Shown: positions 8,808 to 17,940, counted from the stretch's first letter. The stretch is DNA of 64,000 bases from an uncultured Devosia sp. (GCF_963517015.1 NZ_CAUQDV010000001.1:2300001-2364000); one strand, 5' to 3'. Made by a program: numbers and translations. The notes: generated from the sequence alone by a model not told the origin.

Positions 8808-8824
8808 TTTAGAATTATTCGAAA
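8808..8824. promoter_or_regulatory. Irr box / iron control element (ICE)-like operator
   Basis: TTTAGAATTATTCGAAA is a 7-3-7 inverted repeat with one mismatch (TTTAGAA against TTTCGAA). It matches the described Irr-binding ICE pattern of Hyphomicrobiales (TTTAGAA, 3 nt, TTCTAAA) at all but one defined position. Irr is a haem-responsive Fur-family regulator that represses iron-using genes under iron limitation, and suf operons in this order are known predicted targets. The site lies 153 bp before the sufS2 start codon. Confidence 0.7.
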
Positions 8825-8976
8825 CTCGGATTTAGGCCGCGTGCGGCCTGCAAGTGCGCCCCTTGTAATGAAGTTGGGCGTCGAATTTCAAGAAGTGTTT
8901 GGATTCGGCAGGCGCTTGGGCGTCCCGGATCGAACATGAAAGCTATGAGCGGCGCGCATGCGCCACATGGGTAGTG

Positions 8977-10116
8977 ATGACCAAAGCGGCGATCTATCTC
9001 GATCATAATGCCGCGTCCCCGCTTCTGCCTGAAGCGCGGGCGGCGCTGGTTGACGCGCTTGAGTTCACCGGCAATGCCTCTTCTGTGCATGGTCATGGCC
9101 GGGCCTTGCGCAATCTGGTCGAAACAGCCCGTGGCCAAATTGCTGGCTTGGCAGGCGCCGAGCGGAAGCAGGTGGTCTTCACCGGCTCGGCAACCGAAGC
9201 CATTACCCAGGCAATAGTTGGCGGCGCCAAGGCTTTCGCGGCAGGCACCGTCGTCGTTAGCGCCGCTGAACATGCGGCCGTGTCCAAGGCTGCAGAGGCG
9301 ACGGGCCTGCCTGTGGTGACATTGTCGGTCTTGCCGAGCGGGCACATTGATCTCGATCAACTGGCTCAGATTGTTGCCGGTGCGGAAGACAATCTGCTGG
9401 TTGCGCTCCACTGGGTGAATAACGAAACGGGTGTCGTGCAGGACCTGGCCCGCATCAACGCAATCGTGGGCCCGACCCGTCACACACTGTTCATCGATGC
9501 CGTCCAGGCATTCGGCAAGCTGGATATGGATTTCGCCGCCTCGGCTCCCGATATGATGGCAGTCAGTGGCCACAAGATCGGCTCGCCGGCTGGTATTGGT
9601 GCGCTGCTGGTAAAGTCGCATGCCGATGTTGTCCGCCTCATTCCAGGTGGCGGGCAGGAGCAGGGGCGTCGTGGCGGTACCGAGGCCGTTGCGCTGATCG
9701 CAGCTTTCGGTGCGGCAGCAAGCGCCTTTCCCGCCCGATACGCGGCTGCCGATGTGCCGCGTCTGGTCCGACGGCTTGAGGATGACCTGCGCAATGGTGT
9801 GCCCGAGCTCGTGGTCTTTGGAGAGAACCGCCTGGGCAATGTGAGCAACTTCGCGGTGCCCGGCATCAAGAATGCCACGGCGATGATGGCGCTGGACCTG
9901 GCTGGCCTGTCGGTCTCGTCAGGCTCGGCCTGTTCGTCGGGCAAGGTGGGGCTGAGCCATGTGCTGGCTGCCATGGGCGTGGCGCCCGAATTGGCCGAAT
10001 GCGCGCTGCGTATCAGCCTGGGCTGGAATTCAACGGCGGACGACGTGGATGCGTTTGTCGCCGGTTACCGATCGATCCTTGAGCGCCATCGGGCGCGACA
10101 GGGTCAGGCAGCCTAG
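8977..10116 (+). CDS. sufS2: Cysteine desulfurase, NifS/IscS-like, first gene of the suf operon
   Basis: This PLP enzyme removes sulfur from cysteine for cluster assembly. The ATG at 8977 (MTKAAIYLDHNAAS) gives 379 residues and fits the family N-terminus; the frame upstream is not conserved-looking. The PLP lysine is in SGHKIGSPAG (K200). The active cysteine is in SSGSACSSGKVGLSHVL (C319), the long flexible-loop form typical of group I (IscS/NifS) enzymes, unlike the group II enzyme encoded later in the same operon. Having one desulfurase of each group in a single operon fits the sufS2...sufS1 pattern reported for rhizobia. It leads the operon just downstream of the candidate Irr box. Confidence 0.9.
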   Translation: MTKAAIYLDHNAASPLLPEARAALVDALEFTGNASSVHGHGRALRNLVETARGQIAGLAGAERKQVVFTGSATEAITQAIVGGAKAFAAGTVVVSAAEHAAVSKAAEATGLPVVTLSVLPSGHIDLDQLAQIVAGAEDNLLVALHWVNNETGVVQDLARINAIVGPTRHTLFIDAVQAFGKLDMDFAASAPDMMAVSGHKIGSPAGIGALLVKSHADVVRLIPGGGQEQGRRGGTEAVALIAAFGAAASAFPARYAAADVPRLVRRLEDDLRNGVPELVVFGENRLGNVSNFAVPGIKNATAMMALDLAGLSVSSGSACSSGKVGLSHVLAAMGVAPELAECALRISLGWNSTADDVDAFVAGYRSILERHRARQGQAA

Positions 10117-10182
10117 CTGCCGCAACAGTTTTAGACGGCTCGCGGCGACCTTGACTCGCCGATGGGTAAACAGGAGTGCCTT

Positions 10183-11688
10183 ATGGCTGACGATTACGCC
10201 GACATCCCGACGCTCAAGGAAAACATCGATCGCGCCACCGTTGACTCGGTGCGCTCGCTCGACGTGGACAAGTACAAATACGGTTTCGAGACCGATATCG
10301 AATCCGAAAAGGCTCCCAAGGGCCTGAGCGAGGACACGGTTCGCTTCATCTCCAAGAAGAAGAACGAGCCCGAGTGGATGCTGAACTGGCGTCTGGAGGC
10401 CTATAATCGCTGGCTGACCATGACCGAGCCGACCTGGGCCAAGGTGCACTATCCCAAGCTCGACCTGCAGGACATGTATTTCTACGCGGCGCCGAAATCG
10501 ACGCCGGCACCCAAGAGCCTGGATGAAGTCGATCCGGCGCTGATCGCCATGTATGACAAGCTGGGCGTACCACTCAAGGAACGCGAAATCCTGGCTGGCG
10601 TTGAGCGCCCGAAGGTTGCTGTCGATGCGGTGATGGACTCGGTTTCCGTCGTCACCACCTTCCGCGAAGAGCTGGCCAAGGTCGGCATCATCTTCTGCTC
10701 GATCTCGGAAGCCATCCGTGAGCATGCCGATCTGGTGCAGAAGTATCTCGCCTCGGTCGTGCCAGTTTCGGACAATTACTACGCGACACTCAATTCGGCT
10801 GTCTTCACCGATGGGTCCTTCGTCTACATTCCCAAGGGCGTCCGCTGCCCGATGGAACTGTCGACCTATTTCCGCATCAATGAGAAGAAGACCGGCCAGT
10901 TCGAGCGCACGCTGATCATCGCCGAAGCTGACTCATACGTCAGCTATCTCGAAGGCTGCACCGCCCCGATGCGCGACGAAGCCCAGCTTCATGCCGCTGT
11001 GGTGGAACTGGTCGCCCTCGACAATGCCGAGATCAAATATTCCACCGTCCAGAACTGGTATCCGGGCGACAAGGATGGCAAGGGCGGCATCTATAATTTC
11101 GTCACCAAGCGCGGCGATTGCCGCGGCGCCAATTCCAAGATCTCCTGGACCCAGGTTGAAACCGGTTCGGCCATTACCTGGAAATACCCGTCCTGCATCC
11201 TGCGTGGCGATGGTTCGCGCGGCGAATTCTACTCGATTGCCATTTCCAACGGCTATCAGCAGGTCGATAGTGGCACCAAGATGCTGCACCTTGGCAAGAA
11301 CACGTCCAGCCGCATCATTGCCAAGGGCATTGCCGCCGGCTTCTCGGACAATACCTATCGTGGCCAGGTCTCGGCCCATGCCAAGGCCAAGAATGCCCGC
11401 AACTTCACCCAGTGCGACTCGCTGCTGATCGGTGACAAGTGCGGCGCCCATACCGTGCCCTATATCGAGAGCCGCAACGGCACGGCAATCTTCGAGCACG
11501 AAGCCACGACCAGCAAGATTTCCGATGACCAGATGTTCTACTGCCAGCAGCGCGGCCTCAATGAAGAGGAAGCCGTGGCGCTGATCGTCAACGGCTTCGT
11601 CCGCGATGTCTTGCAGCATCTGCCCATGGAGTTCATGGTCGAAACCCAGAAGCTGATCGCCATTTCCCTGGAAGGCAGTGTGGGATGA
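10183..11688 (+). CDS. sufB: Fe-S cluster scaffold protein SufB
   Basis: SufB is the core scaffold of the SufBC2D complex, on which iron-sulfur clusters are built in the cytoplasm. The ATG at 10183 has an AGGAG site six bases before it and gives 501 residues; an upstream in-frame ATG at 10162 lacks a good site. Typical SufB segments are visible: FCSISEAIREH, GSFVYIPKGVRCPMELSTYFRIN, EGCTAPMRDEAQLHAAVVE, CRGANSKISWTQVETGSAITWKYPS, and the C-terminal TSKISDDQMFYCQQRGLNEEEA. The stop overlaps the start of the small coiled-coil gene (ATGA), so the two are probably translationally coupled. Confidence 0.97.
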   Translation: MADDYADIPTLKENIDRATVDSVRSLDVDKYKYGFETDIESEKAPKGLSEDTVRFISKKKNEPEWMLNWRLEAYNRWLTMTEPTWAKVHYPKLDLQDMYFYAAPKSTPAPKSLDEVDPALIAMYDKLGVPLKEREILAGVERPKVAVDAVMDSVSVVTTFREELAKVGIIFCSISEAIREHADLVQKYLASVVPVSDNYYATLNSAVFTDGSFVYIPKGVRCPMELSTYFRINEKKTGQFERTLIIAEADSYVSYLEGCTAPMRDEAQLHAAVVELVALDNAEIKYSTVQNWYPGDKDGKGGIYNFVTKRGDCRGANSKISWTQVETGSAITWKYPSCILRGDGSRGEFYSIAISNGYQQVDSGTKMLHLGKNTSSRIIAKGIAAGFSDNTYRGQVSAHAKAKNARNFTQCDSLLIGDKCGAHTVPYIESRNGTAIFEHEATTSKISDDQMFYCQQRGLNEEEAVALIVNGFVRDVLQHLPMEFMVETQKLIAISLEGSVG

Positions 11689-11915
11689 CCGACGAAACCA
11701 CAAATCTCGTTCTAGAGCATTTGCGGGCGATCCGCTCGGATATCCAGATCATCAAGTCTGATATCCGGGGCATCCAAACTGAGCAGGTCGCCATTCGTTT
11801 GGAAATGCGTGCCTTGACACTGCGCGTTGATCACATGAGCGAAGAAATTGCTGGCGTCAAAGTCCGCCTCGACCGCATCGAGCGCCGTCTTGACCTACAT
11901 GAGCCGGCCGAATGA
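11685..11915 (+). CDS. Small coiled-coil protein encoded inside the suf operon
   Basis: This 76-residue protein (MTDETTNLVLEHLRAIRSD...) is almost entirely a heptad-patterned helix with regular I/L/V positions, ending RLDRIERRLDLHEPAE. It has no cysteine, no signal peptide and no membrane segment. Small proteins beginning with a similar TNLVLEHLRAIR segment occur in alphaproteobacteria, mostly without known function. It overlaps sufB upstream and the cupin gene downstream by four bases each (ATGA), so expression is tightly tied to the operon. A role in suf assembly is possible by position only; it may instead be a passenger gene inserted into the operon. Confidence 0.75.
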   Translation: MTDETTNLVLEHLRAIRSDIQIIKSDIRGIQTEQVAIRLEMRALTLRVDHMSEEIAGVKVRLDRIERRLDLHEPAE

Positions 11916-12415
11916 CCGAGGCATCGCGTAACCCCGTGGTGTCTCTTGCTTCCCTCGCGCTCGACGCATGGGCGCAGGGGACGCTGTACAAGTCTGCCGA
12001 TACGTCGTTCGGCAAGCAGCTGGGACTGCGCGCGCTGGGCATCAGCTACAATGAAGTGCCTGCTGGCAAGTCGAGCTGCCCCTTCCATAGCCACCACGTC
12101 GAGGAAGAACTCTTCATCGTGCTGGAAGGCGAGGGCACCTATCGCTTTGGCGACGAGCGCTTTTCATTCAAGGCCGGCGATGTGCTGGGCGCACCCAATG
12201 GCGGCCCGGAAACGGCGCATCAGATCCTTAATACCGGGTCGGTGACGCTGAAGTATCTGGGCATTGCCAACAATTCCGAGACCGAGGTTTGCGAATACCC
12301 GGACTCGGGGAAATTCCAGGTGACGAGCCGGACATCGGTCGACCGTCGCCTCCGCCACTGTGGCCGCGAAGGCCAGAACCACCTTGACTACTGGGATGGC
12401 GAGCCAGGCGCCTGA
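11912..12415 (+). CDS. Cupin-domain protein encoded inside the suf operon
   Basis: This 167-residue single-domain cupin resembles COG3837 proteins. Cupin motif 1 is visible as CPFHSHHVEEELFIVLEGEGTYRFG, with candidate metal ligands in HSHHVEEE, and motif 2 around APNGGPETAHQILNTG. The metal-ligand pattern looks intact, so it may bind a metal and act as an enzyme or sensor; the substrate is unknown. It is coupled by ATGA overlap to the coiled-coil gene and lies 39 bp before sufC. Its insertion between sufB and sufC separates genes that are adjacent in most suf operons. Confidence 0.85.
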   Translation: MTEASRNPVVSLASLALDAWAQGTLYKSADTSFGKQLGLRALGISYNEVPAGKSSCPFHSHHVEEELFIVLEGEGTYRFGDERFSFKAGDVLGAPNGGPETAHQILNTGSVTLKYLGIANNSETEVCEYPDSGKFQVTSRTSVDRRLRHCGREGQNHLDYWDGEPGA

Positions 12416-12454
12416 GGCGCTGCCAGCCGATCCCTTCGATATTGGAGACTGAAC

Positions 12455-13216
<762 letters not shown>

Positions 13217-13219
13217 TCC

Positions 13220-14428
13220 ATGTCCTTTGCTGTTCCAGTACGGTTGGGTGCCGCCGAAAACACCCTGATCGACCAGCTCAAGAGCGTGGGCGCTGATGCG
13301 ACCGCCGAGCGCATCACCGTGGCCGGCCTGCCGACCCGTCGCGTTGAGGCCTATCACTATACCGACCTCAAGATGCTGCTGAAGGCGATCCCGCCGCTGG
13401 CTGCGGCTGCCAACTCGACGGGCGTTTCTGCGCTGGACGTTGACGGCGCCTATCACCTGCTGATCGCCAATGGCGTGATCCAGGCTGCGGCATCGGCGCC
13501 TGCCGGCATTCTCGTCGGCAAGGCCGATGGCACGGCGCTGTCGACCCGTGACGACGTTCTGGTTCATCTCAATGGCGCTTTCGTCAAGGAGAGCCTGACG
13601 CTCACTGTGGAAGGCAATGTCGAGCAGGTGATCCAGATCGATCGCCGTATCGACGGCGAAGCGGCCCATGCCACGGACTCGCTGAAAGTCTTCATCGCCG
13701 ATGGTGCTTCGGCGACCATTGTGGAAGTCTTTTCAGGCTCCGATGCCGCCCATGTCGGCAATCACGCCACCTATGTCGCGCTGGGCAAGGACACCAAGCT
13801 CACCCACGTGACCGTGGACCTTTCCGCCCGCGCGACCAGCCATTTCGCCACCAATGAATATCATATTGGCGAAAACGCCCAGTTGCGCACGCTGGTGGTC
13901 CATGCCGGTTCGGGTCTGGCCCGCACCCATTTGTTCCCGCGCTATGAGGGCGCTGGCGCCGATGGCCAGATTACCGGCCTGAACCTTGTTTCCGATGGCC
14001 AGCATTCGGACATCACCATGATGGCCGAACACGCTGTTCCGCACACCACCAGCCAGCCGCTGTTCAAGTCGATCGCGCGCGGTCGCGGCAAGGCCGTGGT
14101 GCAGGGCAAGCTGGTCGTGGCGCGCGATGCGCAGAAGACCGATGCCAAGTTCATGCATCAGGGCCTGATGCTGTCGGACGAAGCGGAAATCCTCTCCAAG
14201 CCCGAGCTGGAAATCTATGCCGATGACGTGGTCTGCGGCCATGGTTCGACCTGCGGCAAGCTCGACGAAGATAGCCTCTTCTACCTGATGAGCCGCGGCA
14301 TTCCGCAGGCCGAGGCCGAGACCATGCTGGTGCGTGGCTTCCTCGAAGAACTCGTCGACCCGATCGAGACCGAAGCCCTGGCCGATGCGCTGCATGGCGT
14401 GATCGACGGCTGGCTCCTCGGCAAGTGA
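13220..14428 (+). CDS. sufD: Fe-S assembly scaffold component SufD
   Basis: SufD is the SufB paralog that completes the SufBC2D complex and is linked to iron acquisition by the scaffold. The 402-residue protein has a poorly conserved N-terminal half and the SufB/D beta-helix core in the second half. Recognisable segments include RTHLFPRYEGAGADGQITGLNLVSDGQHSD, followed by KFMHQGLMLSDEAEILSKPELEIYADDVVCGHGSTCGKLDEDSLFYLMSRGIP, with the conserved CGHGSTCG and final helix. It begins three bases after sufC and is followed by a strong hairpin before sufS. Confidence 0.95.
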   Translation: MSFAVPVRLGAAENTLIDQLKSVGADATAERITVAGLPTRRVEAYHYTDLKMLLKAIPPLAAAANSTGVSALDVDGAYHLLIANGVIQAAASAPAGILVGKADGTALSTRDDVLVHLNGAFVKESLTLTVEGNVEQVIQIDRRIDGEAAHATDSLKVFIADGASATIVEVFSGSDAAHVGNHATYVALGKDTKLTHVTVDLSARATSHFATNEYHIGENAQLRTLVVHAGSGLARTHLFPRYEGAGADGQITGLNLVSDGQHSDITMMAEHAVPHTTSQPLFKSIARGRGKAVVQGKLVVARDAQKTDAKFMHQGLMLSDEAEILSKPELEIYADDVVCGHGSTCGKLDEDSLFYLMSRGIPQAEAETMLVRGFLEELVDPIETEALADALHGVIDGWLLGK

Positions 14429-14432
14429 CCAG

Positions 14433-14451
14433 GCGGGGCCTATGGCCCCGC
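14433..14451 (+). other. Strong intercistronic hairpin between sufD and sufS
   Basis: GCGGGGCC and GGCCCCGC form a perfect 8-bp stem around a TAT loop, five bases after the sufD stop. No T run follows, so it is not a classic terminator. It could stabilise the upstream mRNA or cause partial termination and so set different levels for the scaffold and desulfurase genes. Confidence 0.7.
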
Positions 14452-14476
14452 TCATTCCCCCCAACGGGAAACATAA

Positions 14477-15697
14477 ATGACCTTCGACCTCGCAAAAGTC
14501 CGTGCCGATTTTCCGATCCTCTCGGAGCAGATCCACGGCAACCGGCTGGTCTATCTCGACAGCGGCGCCTCGGCACAAAAGCCGGTGCAGGTGCTCGACC
14601 GCATGGACCATGCCTTCCGCCACGAATATGCCAATGTGCATCGTGGCCTTCACACCCTCGCCAATCGTGCCACCGAAGCCTATGAGACCGGTCGGCACAC
14701 GGCCCAGAAATTCCTCAATGCTGCGCGGCCCGAAGAGATCATCTTCACCAAATCGGCGACCGAGGCGATCAATCTCGTGGCGCAGAGCTTTGCCGGTCCG
14801 CGCATCGGAGAAGGTGACGAGATCGTCACCACGATCATGGAGCACCACTCCAACATCGTCCCCTGGCACTTCCATCGCGAACGCAAGGGTGCGGTGATCA
14901 AGTGGGTAGACGTGCGTGACGATGGCAGCTTTGACCTCGACGCTTTCGAGGCGGCGCTGAGCGACAAGACGCGTATGGTCGCGGTTACGCATATGTCCAA
15001 TGTCCTGGGCACCATCACGCCGGTCAAGCAGATGGTCGAAATCGCCCATGCGCGCGGTATTCCCGTGCTGGTCGATGGTTCGCAGGGCGCGGTCCATACC
15101 GTTGTCGATGTCCAGGACATTGGCGCCGATTTTTACATCATGACCGGCCACAAGCTTTATGGCCCGACGGGCATCGGCATTCTCTACGGCAAGTATGATC
15201 TCCTCGCCGAAATGCAGCCCTATCAGGGTGGCGGCGAAATGATCGATGTCGTCACCATGGACACGGTGACCTATAACGAGCCGCCGCATCGCTTCGAAGC
15301 TGGAACGCCGCCCATCGTCCAGGCCATCGGCCTTGGTGCGGCACTCAACTACATGACCGAGCTTGGCCGCGATACCATTGCCTCTCATGAGCACGAAGTC
15401 GCCGAATATGCGCTCGAACAGCTCGGCCGCATCAATTCGCTGCGCCTGATCGGCACGGCACAGGGCAAGGGCGGTATCTTCTCCTTCGAGATGGCCAATG
15501 CCCATGCCCATGACGTTGCGACCGTGCTCGATCGCTACGGCATTGCCGTTCGCGCCGGCACCCACTGCGCCATGCCGCTGCTCAAACGTTTCGGTGTCAC
15601 CTCTACCTGCCGCGCCTCCTTCGCCCTATATAACGGCAAGGACGACGTCGACGCCTTGGTGGACGGCATCACCCGCGCCCAGAAATTCTTCGCCTGA
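14477..15697 (+). CDS. sufS: Cysteine desulfurase SufS (group II)
   Basis: This PLP-dependent desulfurase supplies sulfur to the SUF scaffold. The 406-residue protein begins MTFDLAKVRADFPILSEQIHGN. It has the PLP lysine in TGHKLYGPTGIG (K226) and the active cysteine in RAGTHCAMPLL (C364), in the short-loop RxGxHC form of group II enzymes, which usually need a sulfur acceptor such as SufE or SufU. Neither sufE nor sufU is in this operon, so the acceptor must lie elsewhere or transfer is direct. It sits between the sufD hairpin and sufT. Confidence 0.96.
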   Translation: MTFDLAKVRADFPILSEQIHGNRLVYLDSGASAQKPVQVLDRMDHAFRHEYANVHRGLHTLANRATEAYETGRHTAQKFLNAARPEEIIFTKSATEAINLVAQSFAGPRIGEGDEIVTTIMEHHSNIVPWHFHRERKGAVIKWVDVRDDGSFDLDAFEAALSDKTRMVAVTHMSNVLGTITPVKQMVEIAHARGIPVLVDGSQGAVHTVVDVQDIGADFYIMTGHKLYGPTGIGILYGKYDLLAEMQPYQGGGEMIDVVTMDTVTYNEPPHRFEAGTPPIVQAIGLGAALNYMTELGRDTIASHEHEVAEYALEQLGRINSLRLIGTAQGKGGIFSFEMANAHAHDVATVLDRYGIAVRAGTHCAMPLLKRFGVTSTCRASFALYNGKDDVDALVDGITRAQKFFA

Positions 15698-15708
15698 TTG
15701 GTACTGAT

Positions 15709-16119
15709 ATGTCCGATGAACCCGTAATTGACGAATCCAAGATTGCTCCGGCGCCCACCATTCCCGAGCCGCGCATCACCCCCAATGTCGGCGGCGGACT
15801 GCCCGACTCCGAAGTCGAGCGCATCACCAGCGATCTGATCGGTGCGCTCAAGACCGTCTATGATCCGGAAATCCCGGTCGACATCTACGAGCTGGGCCTG
15901 ATCTACAAGGTCGACCTCGACGACGACCGCAATCTCACCATCGACATGACGCTGACCGCACCGGGTTGCCCGGTGGCTGGCGAAATGCCCGGCTGGGTGG
16001 AAAATGCCGCCCGCGGCGTCGAAGGTGTGCAGGATGTCACCGTCAACATGGTGTTCGATCCCCCGTGGGACGCCACCCGCATGAGCGAAGAAGCTCAAGT
16101 CGCGTTGAACTGGTGGTAA
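15709..16119 (+). CDS. sufT: SufT-like Fe-S assembly protein (MIP18/DUF59 family)
   Basis: This 136-residue protein has a disordered, proline-rich N-terminus of about 35 residues and a DUF59 domain. The hallmarks YDPEIPVDIYELGLIY and TLTAPGCPVAGEMPGW are intact, including the conserved cysteine of the APGCP motif. SufT proteins act as auxiliary factors in iron-sulfur cluster maturation or transfer. It lies 11 bp after sufS, and a nine-base-pair hairpin separates it from sufA. Confidence 0.93.
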   Translation: MSDEPVIDESKIAPAPTIPEPRITPNVGGGLPDSEVERITSDLIGALKTVYDPEIPVDIYELGLIYKVDLDDDRNLTIDMTLTAPGCPVAGEMPGWVENAARGVEGVQDVTVNMVFDPPWDATRMSEEAQVALNWW

Positions 16120-16124
16120 TTTCA

Positions 16125-16154
16125 GGCGTTTCATCCTATACATCGTGAAACGCC
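16125..16154 (+). other. Intercistronic hairpin between sufT and sufA
   Basis: GGCGTTTCA (16125-16133) and TGAAACGCC (16146-16154) form a perfect 9-bp stem with a 12-base loop, ending 12 bases before the sufA start. There is no T run. It may act in mRNA processing or translation control of sufA, or bind a protein as DNA. Confidence 0.65.
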
Positions 16155-16166
16155 GATAGAAAGTCG

Positions 16167-16553
16167 ATGCCGATGGCCTTCAAGATCATGTCGCTGACCG
16201 ATGCCGCTGCCGAGCGCATCACCGAGATCATCGAGGATTCCGAAAAGCCGGTCATCGGCCTCCGCGTCGGCATCAAGAATTCCGGCTGTGCCGGCGTCGC
16301 CTATACGATGGACTACCTCGAAGAGCCGGTGAAGGGTGACGACCATGTTGCCGACAAGGGCGTCAATGTCTGGATCGACCCCAAGGCCACCATGTATCTG
16401 CTCGGCACCGTCATGGATTTCGAAACCGCCAAGATGAGCGCCGGCTTTACCTTCAAGAATCCGAACCAGACTGGCGAATGCGGCTGCGGCGAGAGCGTCA
16501 CGCTCAAGGCCGCCGACCTCAAGGCCATTGCAGAGGCTCGGCAGACCGCCTGA
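16167..16553 (+). CDS. sufA: A-type Fe-S carrier protein SufA/HesB
   Basis: This 128-residue A-type carrier transfers iron-sulfur clusters from the scaffold to apo-proteins. It has the conserved cysteine in NSGCAGVAY and the paired C-terminal cysteines in GECGCGESV, the three-cysteine signature of the IscA/SufA/ErpA family. The start may be at 16167 or the in-frame ATG at 16173; neither has a strong ribosome-binding site. It is the last gene of the operon and is followed by a terminator. Confidence 0.93.
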   Translation: MPMAFKIMSLTDAAAERITEIIEDSEKPVIGLRVGIKNSGCAGVAYTMDYLEEPVKGDDHVADKGVNVWIDPKATMYLLGTVMDFETAKMSAGFTFKNPNQTGECGCGESVTLKAADLKAIAEARQTA

Positions 16554-16574
16554 TCTTTTCGCGATTGCACGATG

Positions 16575-16606
16575 AAATCCTCGCCCTGCGGCGGGGATTT
16601 TTGTTT
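16575..16606 (+). terminator. Intrinsic terminator of the suf operon
   Basis: AAATCCTCGCC and GGCGGGGATTT pair (one G-T wobble) around a CTGC loop and are followed by TTTTGTTT. It closes the suf operon before aroA. Confidence 0.85.
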
Positions 16607-16671
16607 GGGCGTACCGCTTGCCACGCCTCCGCAGTTGCATGGGGCAGGGCGCTGGTGCATTGATCGCCATC

Positions 16672-17940
16672 ATGATCTCGCCCCTGCCGCCAGCCCTCAC
16701 CATTGTCCCGCCCAACCGCCCGCTTACAGGGCGCGTCTCCCCACCGGGATCGAAGTCCATCACTAACCGTGCCCTGTTGCTCGCGGCACTGGCCAATGGC
16801 ACCAGCCGGCTGACCGGTGCGCTCAAGAGCAAGGACACGACGCTGATGGCCGCTGCATTGCGGCAGATGGGCGTCACCGTCGATGAGCCTGATGAGACGA
16901 GTTTTGTGGTCACCAGCACGGGGCGCCTGCAGGCACCAGAGGGGCCGCTGTTCCTGGGCAATGCAGGAACCGCAACGCGCTTCCTGACGGCCGCTGTGGC
17001 GACGGTGGACGGCACGGTCGTGGTTGATGGCGACGAAGAAATGCGACTTCGCCCGATTGGCCCGCTGGTTACCGCATTGCAGTCGCTTGGCATCGCCGCC
17101 AGCGCGCCAACCGGTTGCCCGCCGGTTACCATTGTCGGCAATGGCAGTTTCGGTTCAGGTCGCGTCGAGATCGATGGCGGGCTGTCCAGCCAATATGTCT
17201 CGGCCCTGCTGATGGCTGCGCCTCTTGGCGATGGCCCGATCACCGTCGCCCTGACGGGCAAGGAAATCGGTGCCCGCGGTTATGTGGACCTGACGCTTGC
17301 AGCCATGCGCAGCTTTGGCGCGTCGGTGGAACAGCTCGACGCCGGCACCTGGCAGGTTGAGCCTACCGGCTACAAGGCTGCCGATCTTCTTGTCGAGCCC
17401 GACGCTTCGGCTGCTACCTATCTCTGGGGCATCGAGGCCCTGACCGGCGGCACGGTCGACCTCGGTGTTGCCGCCGATGCCTTCACCCAGCCCGACGCCC
17501 TTGCCCAAGCCGTCATCGCCCAATATCCCAACATGCCCGCCGTGATCGACGGCTCGCAGATGCAGGACGCCGTTCCCACGCTGGCCGTCCTCGCAGCCTT
17601 CAATAACCAGCCGGTCCGTTTCGTCGGCATTGCCAATCTGCGCGTCAAGGAGACTGATCGTATCCGCGCCGTGGCCAATGAGCTCAACCGCATCCTTCCG
17701 GGTCTGGCCACCGAAGAGGGCGATGATCTGCTGGTCGCTTCAGACCCAGATCTGGCGTCTCGCAGCCAATCGGCTCGCGTGGAGACCTACCACGATCATC
17801 GCATCGCCATGAGCTTTGCGCTGGCCGGAATGAAGCTGCCGGGAATCACGATCCTCGACCCTGCCTGCACCGGCAAGACCTATCCCGCCTATTGGGACAT
17901 GCTGGAAAGCCTTGGCGTCGAACTGCAGCCAGCTGGCTGA
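16672..17940 (+). CDS. aroA: 3-phosphoshikimate 1-carboxyvinyltransferase (EPSP synthase)
   Basis: This enzyme joins phosphoenolpyruvate to shikimate-3-phosphate in the shikimate pathway. The N-terminal signature PPGSKSITNRALLLAALA, the loop LGNAGTATRFL and the C-terminal RVKETDRI and YHDHRIAMSFAL are all present. The loop is NAGTA, as in glyphosate-sensitive class I enzymes, not the NAATG form of CP4-type class II enzymes common in rhizobia. The residue matching E. coli P101 appears to be phenylalanine. The ATG at 16672 (MISPLPPALT) is the most likely start; an in-frame frame extends to 16618 but overlaps the region just after the suf terminator. Its stop abuts the stop of the convergent GGDEF gene with no gap. 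Confidence 0.95.
   Translation: MISPLPPALTIVPPNRPLTGRVSPPGSKSITNRALLLAALANGTSRLTGALKSKDTTLMAAALRQMGVTVDEPDETSFVVTSTGRLQAPEGPLFLGNAGTATRFLTAAVATVDGTVVVDGDEEMRLRPIGPLVTALQSLGIAASAPTGCPPVTIVGNGSFGSGRVEIDGGLSSQYVSALLMAAPLGDGPITVALTGKEIGARGYVDLTLAAMRSFGASVEQLDAGTWQVEPTGYKAADLLVEPDASAATYLWGIEALTGGTVDLGVAADAFTQPDALAQAVIAQYPNMPAVIDGSQMQDAVPTLAVLAAFNNQPVRFVGIANLRVKETDRIRAVANELNRILPGLATEEGDDLLVASDPDLASRSQSARVETYHDHRIAMSFALAGMKLPGITILDPACTGKTYPAYWDMLESLGVELQPAG

Noticed and set aside
13733..15565. Antisense open frame of about 610 codons opposite sufD and sufS
   Set aside because: It is a shadow of two intact suf genes.
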